Below, one piece after another: positions 4,675-7,004 of a stretch of DNA of 7,004 nucleotides; position 1 is the first letter of the stretch; every line of letters begins with the position of its first letter. The notes under the pieces were generated by a model. It was not told where the DNA came from, searched no databases, and was given only the letters and a program-made list of their open reading frames with translations. Location: positions 1-7,004 of the forward strand of contig JAEZGC010000303.1 of NCBI GenBank assembly GCA_023437345.1, read 5' to 3'. The DNA is from Actinomycetes bacterium. Its GTDB lineage: Bacteria; Actinomycetota; Actinomycetes; Propionibacteriales; Propionibacteriaceae. Made by a program: the position numbers and the translations under genes.

Positions 4675-5781
4675 ATGCGCCGTGTAGTTCGCACTGCAGC
4701 CATCCTGGTCAGCGCCAGCGCGCTCCTGGTGACGCCCGGCCTCGCGTCGGCAGTCACCCCCGAACCGACCCCGGTGGTGCTGTCCACCGCCGTGGTCGCA
4801 CCGTTCAACCTCGACCTGTTCCGCGGCAAGGTCTACGTCGCCGACGGGTTCGCCGGCCAGGTCGGGCGCCTCAAGGCCGACGGCTCACTGGCACCGGTAG
4901 TCACCGACGCCCCGGGCACCGCCGGGGTCGCCCACTCGAGAAACGGCAAGTACCGCGCCTACACGGTCACCGAGGGAGGCCCGCCGGCCGGCATCACGAT
5001 GAGCGGCCTGCGGATCGCGGGACCGCGCGGCATGACGCGGTTCGTCGACACCCTCGCCTACGAGACGAAGCGGAACCCGGACGCGAAGTACACCTACGGC
5101 CCGGTCTCGAACGACGCCTGTGTGCTGGACGCCCTCGGGCCGCAGTACCAGGGGCTGGTCGACTCCCACGCCTACTCGGTCACCGCGTACGGCACGTCCT
5201 GGCTGGTCGCCGACGCCGGCTCCAACGGCATCCTGAAGATCGACAACCGCGGCAGGATCCGCACCCTCGCGACCCTGCCGCCGCAGCCCTACGTGATCAC
5301 CGCGGAAGCGGCGGCTGCCCTCGAGTTGCCAGACTGCGTCGTCGGCGTGACCTTCAGGTTCGAGGCGGTCCCGACTGACGTCGAGATCGGCAAGGACGGC
5401 TACCTGTACGTCACCACGCTGCCGGGCGGTCCGGAGACCATCGCCCTCGGCGCCAGGGGTGCGCTGTGGCGGGTCAATCCGCACAACGGCAAGGTGCGGC
5501 TGATCGCCAAGGGCTTCGCCGGCGCCACGAACCTTGCTGTCGGACGCAAGGGCGAGATCTACGTCGCCGAGTACTTCGCGGGCAGGATCTCGGTGGTCCG
5601 CCGGGGCAAGGTCAAGCCGTTCCTGAACCTGCACAACGTGGTGGCCCTTGAGTCCGGCCCGGGCGGCGCGCTGTGGGCGGGCACCACCATCAACCTCGAC
5701 CCGAGCCTGCCCCCGGTGCCGGGCACGATAGTCAAGATCACCAAGGGCAAGCCGGCCAGGGCCGGGGTGTTGAAGCGCTGA
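4675..5781 (+). CDS. Secreted ScyD/ScyE-family beta-propeller protein, 368 aa
   Basis: A Sec signal peptide is clear: MRRVVRT, a hydrophobic core (8-20), then the A-x-A cleavage motif GLASA with cutting expected after Ala26. The mature protein is built of repeated propeller-like blades with 'G.IYVAD/G.LYV' strands: GKVYVADGFAGQVGRL (51-66), SWLVADAGSNGILKID (175-190), TDVEIGKDGYLYVTTLPGGP (234-253), ALWRVNPHNGKVRLIAKGF (263-281), TNLAVGRKGEIYVAEYFAGRI (285-305) and a last strand GGALWAGTTI (330-339). This pattern resembles the ScyD/ScyE family, named from the cyanobacterial scytonemin cluster; actinobacterial members have no assigned function that I know of. Cys149 and Cys221 are the only cysteines and could form a disulfide. 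The ATG at 4675 is chosen for GGGGGAA at 4664-4670 and because it gives an ideal signal peptide. Earlier in-frame ATGs at 4576 and 4660 only add a basic extension. Confidence 0.8.
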   Translation: MRRVVRTAAILVSASALLVTPGLASAVTPEPTPVVLSTAVVAPFNLDLFRGKVYVADGFAGQVGRLKADGSLAPVVTDAPGTAGVAHSRNGKYRAYTVTEGGPPAGITMSGLRIAGPRGMTRFVDTLAYETKRNPDAKYTYGPVSNDACVLDALGPQYQGLVDSHAYSVTAYGTSWLVADAGSNGILKIDNRGRIRTLATLPPQPYVITAEAAAALELPDCVVGVTFRFEAVPTDVEIGKDGYLYVTTLPGGPETIALGARGALWRVNPHNGKVRLIAKGFAGATNLAVGRKGEIYVAEYFAGRISVVRRGKVKPFLNLHNVVALESGPGGALWAGTTINLDPSLPPVPGTIVKITKGKPARAGVLKR

Positions 5782-5792
5782 GGGGGGAGCCA

Positions 5793-5825
5793 GGTGCCGG
5801 GCGGCGGCAACCGCCGCCCGGTACC
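5793..5825. terminator. Strong hairpin between convergent genes
   Basis: GGTGCCGGGCGGCGG (5793-5807) pairs with CCGCCGCCCGGTACC (5811-5825) around CAA; the only imperfection is one G-T pair, giving a 15-bp stem. It starts 12 bases after the ScyD-like stop and ends 11 bases before the CPBP stop read from the other side, ideal for a bidirectional terminator. There is no T-run, as is common for actinobacterial hairpin terminators. Confidence 0.65.
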
Positions 5826-5835
5826 GGTGTCGGTG

Positions 5836-6804
5836 TCACTGCACGCGGGCTGGTTCGCTGCCTCGCGGCATCCTGACCGGCGGCCGGCGCCGGGCCGGGA
5901 GCCACCACACGACAGCGGTCACCACGGCGAGGGTGAGGCCCATCAGCAGCCCCACCGGCAGCCCGACCAGCCGGTTGCCGTCGACGATGAGGAAGGCGAA
6001 CAGGCCCGCCACACCGTTGAACGCGCCGTGCAGCATCGCCGGGGCGAGCACCGAACCTGTCAGTTCCCGGCTCCACGCCAGGACGAACGAGAACGGGACC
6101 GTCCAGGTCACCATGACGAGGATCCCCCAGCCCCACTCCGGCCCGTAGTTGTGCCCGAGCACGATGATCGGTGCGTGCCACAGGCCCCACAGCACACCGG
6201 TCAGCAGGTTGGCGCGGGCCCGCCCCAGCGGACGCAACTCGTCGGCGAGCACGCCCCGCCAGCCGTACTCCTCCCCGAAGGCGAACAGGCCGTTGATCGT
6301 CAACCCTGCGACGGTGCCCTGGACCAGGGTGAGGGCGACCAGCAGCCCGAGCGGGGGAACTACCGCCGCGGTGATGGCCGGGTTGAGCCGCATCAGGTTC
6401 TCGACGAACTCGGCCTGACCGGCCACCAGCCGCCCCGCCCCGGGCACGCCGGCCACCCCTGCCAGCCACGCCACCAGGAGCGCGACGACAAGAATTGCGG
6501 CCATCACGACGACGGTGACCAGCGCGTTGCGTCCGTAGCTGCGCCAGAACCCGGCGCGCAGTGCCCGCCACTCGGCCACGAGCAGCATGGGGCGGCGCGC
6601 CACCCGCTCGGTGACCAGCCCCGCCACCAGCGGCAGCGGCATGTACAGCAGCGCTGTCATCGCGAGCGCGAGTGGCCCGGCGGCCTCCCCGAGCGCGACC
6701 TGCAGGCCCCAGATCGCCAGCGCGACGGCCACCGCCCCGCCCAGGGCTATCCCGTAGAACACACCAACGGCGCGCCAGTCGACAGCGGTCCGGCCCTCAC
6801 TCAT
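5836..6804 (-). CDS. CPBP-family intramembrane glutamic endopeptidase (Abi/Rce1-like), 322 aa
   Basis: This is a polytopic membrane protein with about eight hydrophobic segments (roughly 12-35, 43-65, 94-117, 145-170, 196-213, 227-246, 253-272, 279-301). It carries the CPBP (Abi) signatures: the catalytic EEYGWR motif (Glu178, Glu179, Arg183) in FGEEYGWRG, a second-motif histidine in LWGLWHAP (His210), and HGAFN (His259, Asn263). Members cleave peptides within the membrane; in bacteria some are tied to bacteriocin immunity or peptide maturation, but most are unassigned. The length is at the upper end for the family because of the N-terminal helices. The ATG at 6804 is preceded by a strong GAGGAG site. 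It overlaps by eight bases the stop of the membrane protein upstream, so the two form an operon. Its 3' end faces the ScyD-like gene across a hairpin. Confidence 0.88.
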   Translation of the reverse strand: MSEGRTAVDWRAVGVFYGIALGGAVAVALAIWGLQVALGEAAGPLALAMTALLYMPLPLVAGLVTERVARRPMLLVAEWRALRAGFWRSYGRNALVTVVVMAAILVVALLVAWLAGVAGVPGAGRLVAGQAEFVENLMRLNPAITAAVVPPLGLLVALTLVQGTVAGLTINGLFAFGEEYGWRGVLADELRPLGRARANLLTGVLWGLWHAPIIVLGHNYGPEWGWGILVMVTWTVPFSFVLAWSRELTGSVLAPAMLHGAFNGVAGLFAFLIVDGNRLVGLPVGLLMGLTLAVVTAVVWWLPARRRPPVRMPRGSEPARVQ

Positions 6805-7004
6805 GGTTTCTCCTCAGATCGGCGTCCATCTCAGCCCGGCGACCGGCCCTTGCCAGCCCGAGCAGCACTCCTCCCACGGCGCCCAGCGATGTCGCCAGCA
6901 GCGCGGGCGTCACCAGGGGCCCGAGCCGGTGCCCGTCGCTGCGCACCACGGTGACCGTGGCGGCGATGGTGGCGGCCGTGGTCGCGGCGGCGAGCGCACC
7001 GGCT
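6797..7004 (-). CDS. Small membrane protein, C-terminal 68 residues (runs off right edge)
   Basis: The frame enters from the right edge and ends with TGA at 6797-6799, inside the start of the CPBP gene (ATGAGTGA, an 8-base overlap). The visible part has two hydrophobic stretches: an Ala/Thr-rich one (AGALAAATTAATIAATVTVV) and a second (LVTPALLATSLGAVGGVLLG), separated by a short polar loop RSDGHRLGP and followed by a basic, hydrophilic end (RAGRRAEMDADLRRNHE). This is typical of the last two helices of an integral membrane protein with a cytoplasmic tail. The start lies outside the window and I do not recognise the family. Co-translation with the CPBP protease suggests a shared membrane function. 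Confidence 0.65.
   Translation of the reverse strand, partial: AGALAAATTAATIAATVTVVRSDGHRLGPLVTPALLATSLGAVGGVLLGLARAGRRAEMDADLRRNHE

Noticed and set aside
5794..6954. Long plus-strand frame opposite the CPBP gene and its upstream neighbour
   Set aside because: Its product is His/Arg/Pro/Gln-rich low-complexity sequence typical of antisense GC-rich DNA, while the minus strand has CPBP catalytic motifs and membrane helices.

Overview
The window is very GC-rich, with strong G/C preference at third codon positions, TAGGAT/TAGGTT-type -10 boxes, GTG starts and tightly packed genes. This fits a high-GC actinobacterium (Actinomycetota). The sequence does not let me name the genus.

Layout. At the left edge is the first 37 codons of an unrecognised minus-strand gene (3-113). 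A 123-bp gap with two divergent promoters separates it from a small plus-strand gene of 67 codons (237-440), which appears to be transcribed leaderless. From 4380 down to 397 runs a compact minus-strand operon of four genes: an M6-family (immune inhibitor A-like) metalloprotease with no visible signal peptide and an unusual C-terminal tail (2524-4380); a degenerate ATP-grasp/RimK-like protein (1621-2517); an intact-looking ATP-grasp ligase of the RimK/graspetide-ligase type (713-1624); and an unrecognised 103-residue protein (397-708). The junctions are a 6-nt gap, a 4-nt GTGA overlap and a 4-nt gap, so the four genes are probably co-transcribed and translationally coupled.

A 294-bp divergent intergenic region (4381-4674) holds a plausible plus-strand promoter and several inverted repeats. 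It precedes a secreted beta-propeller protein of the ScyD/ScyE type (4675-5781). A strong hairpin (5793-5825) lies between that gene and the convergent minus-strand gene pair at the right edge: a CPBP-family intramembrane protease (5836-6804) whose start overlaps the stop of a small membrane protein that runs off the window (6797-7004).

The part most likely to be a poorly described system is the four-gene operon. ATP-grasp ligases of this type join carboxylates to amines or hydroxyls, either adding amino acids to proteins or cross-linking side chains in graspetides. No separate RiPP precursor gene is visible. The M6 protein itself carries a Lys/Asp/Glu-rich repeat, a short coiled coil and a 'PFIDTGERP' tail, so my working hypothesis is that this tail is the target of, or docking site for, the ligase and its catalytically dead partner. 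That is inference; the gene order, motif presence and motif loss are read directly from the sequence.
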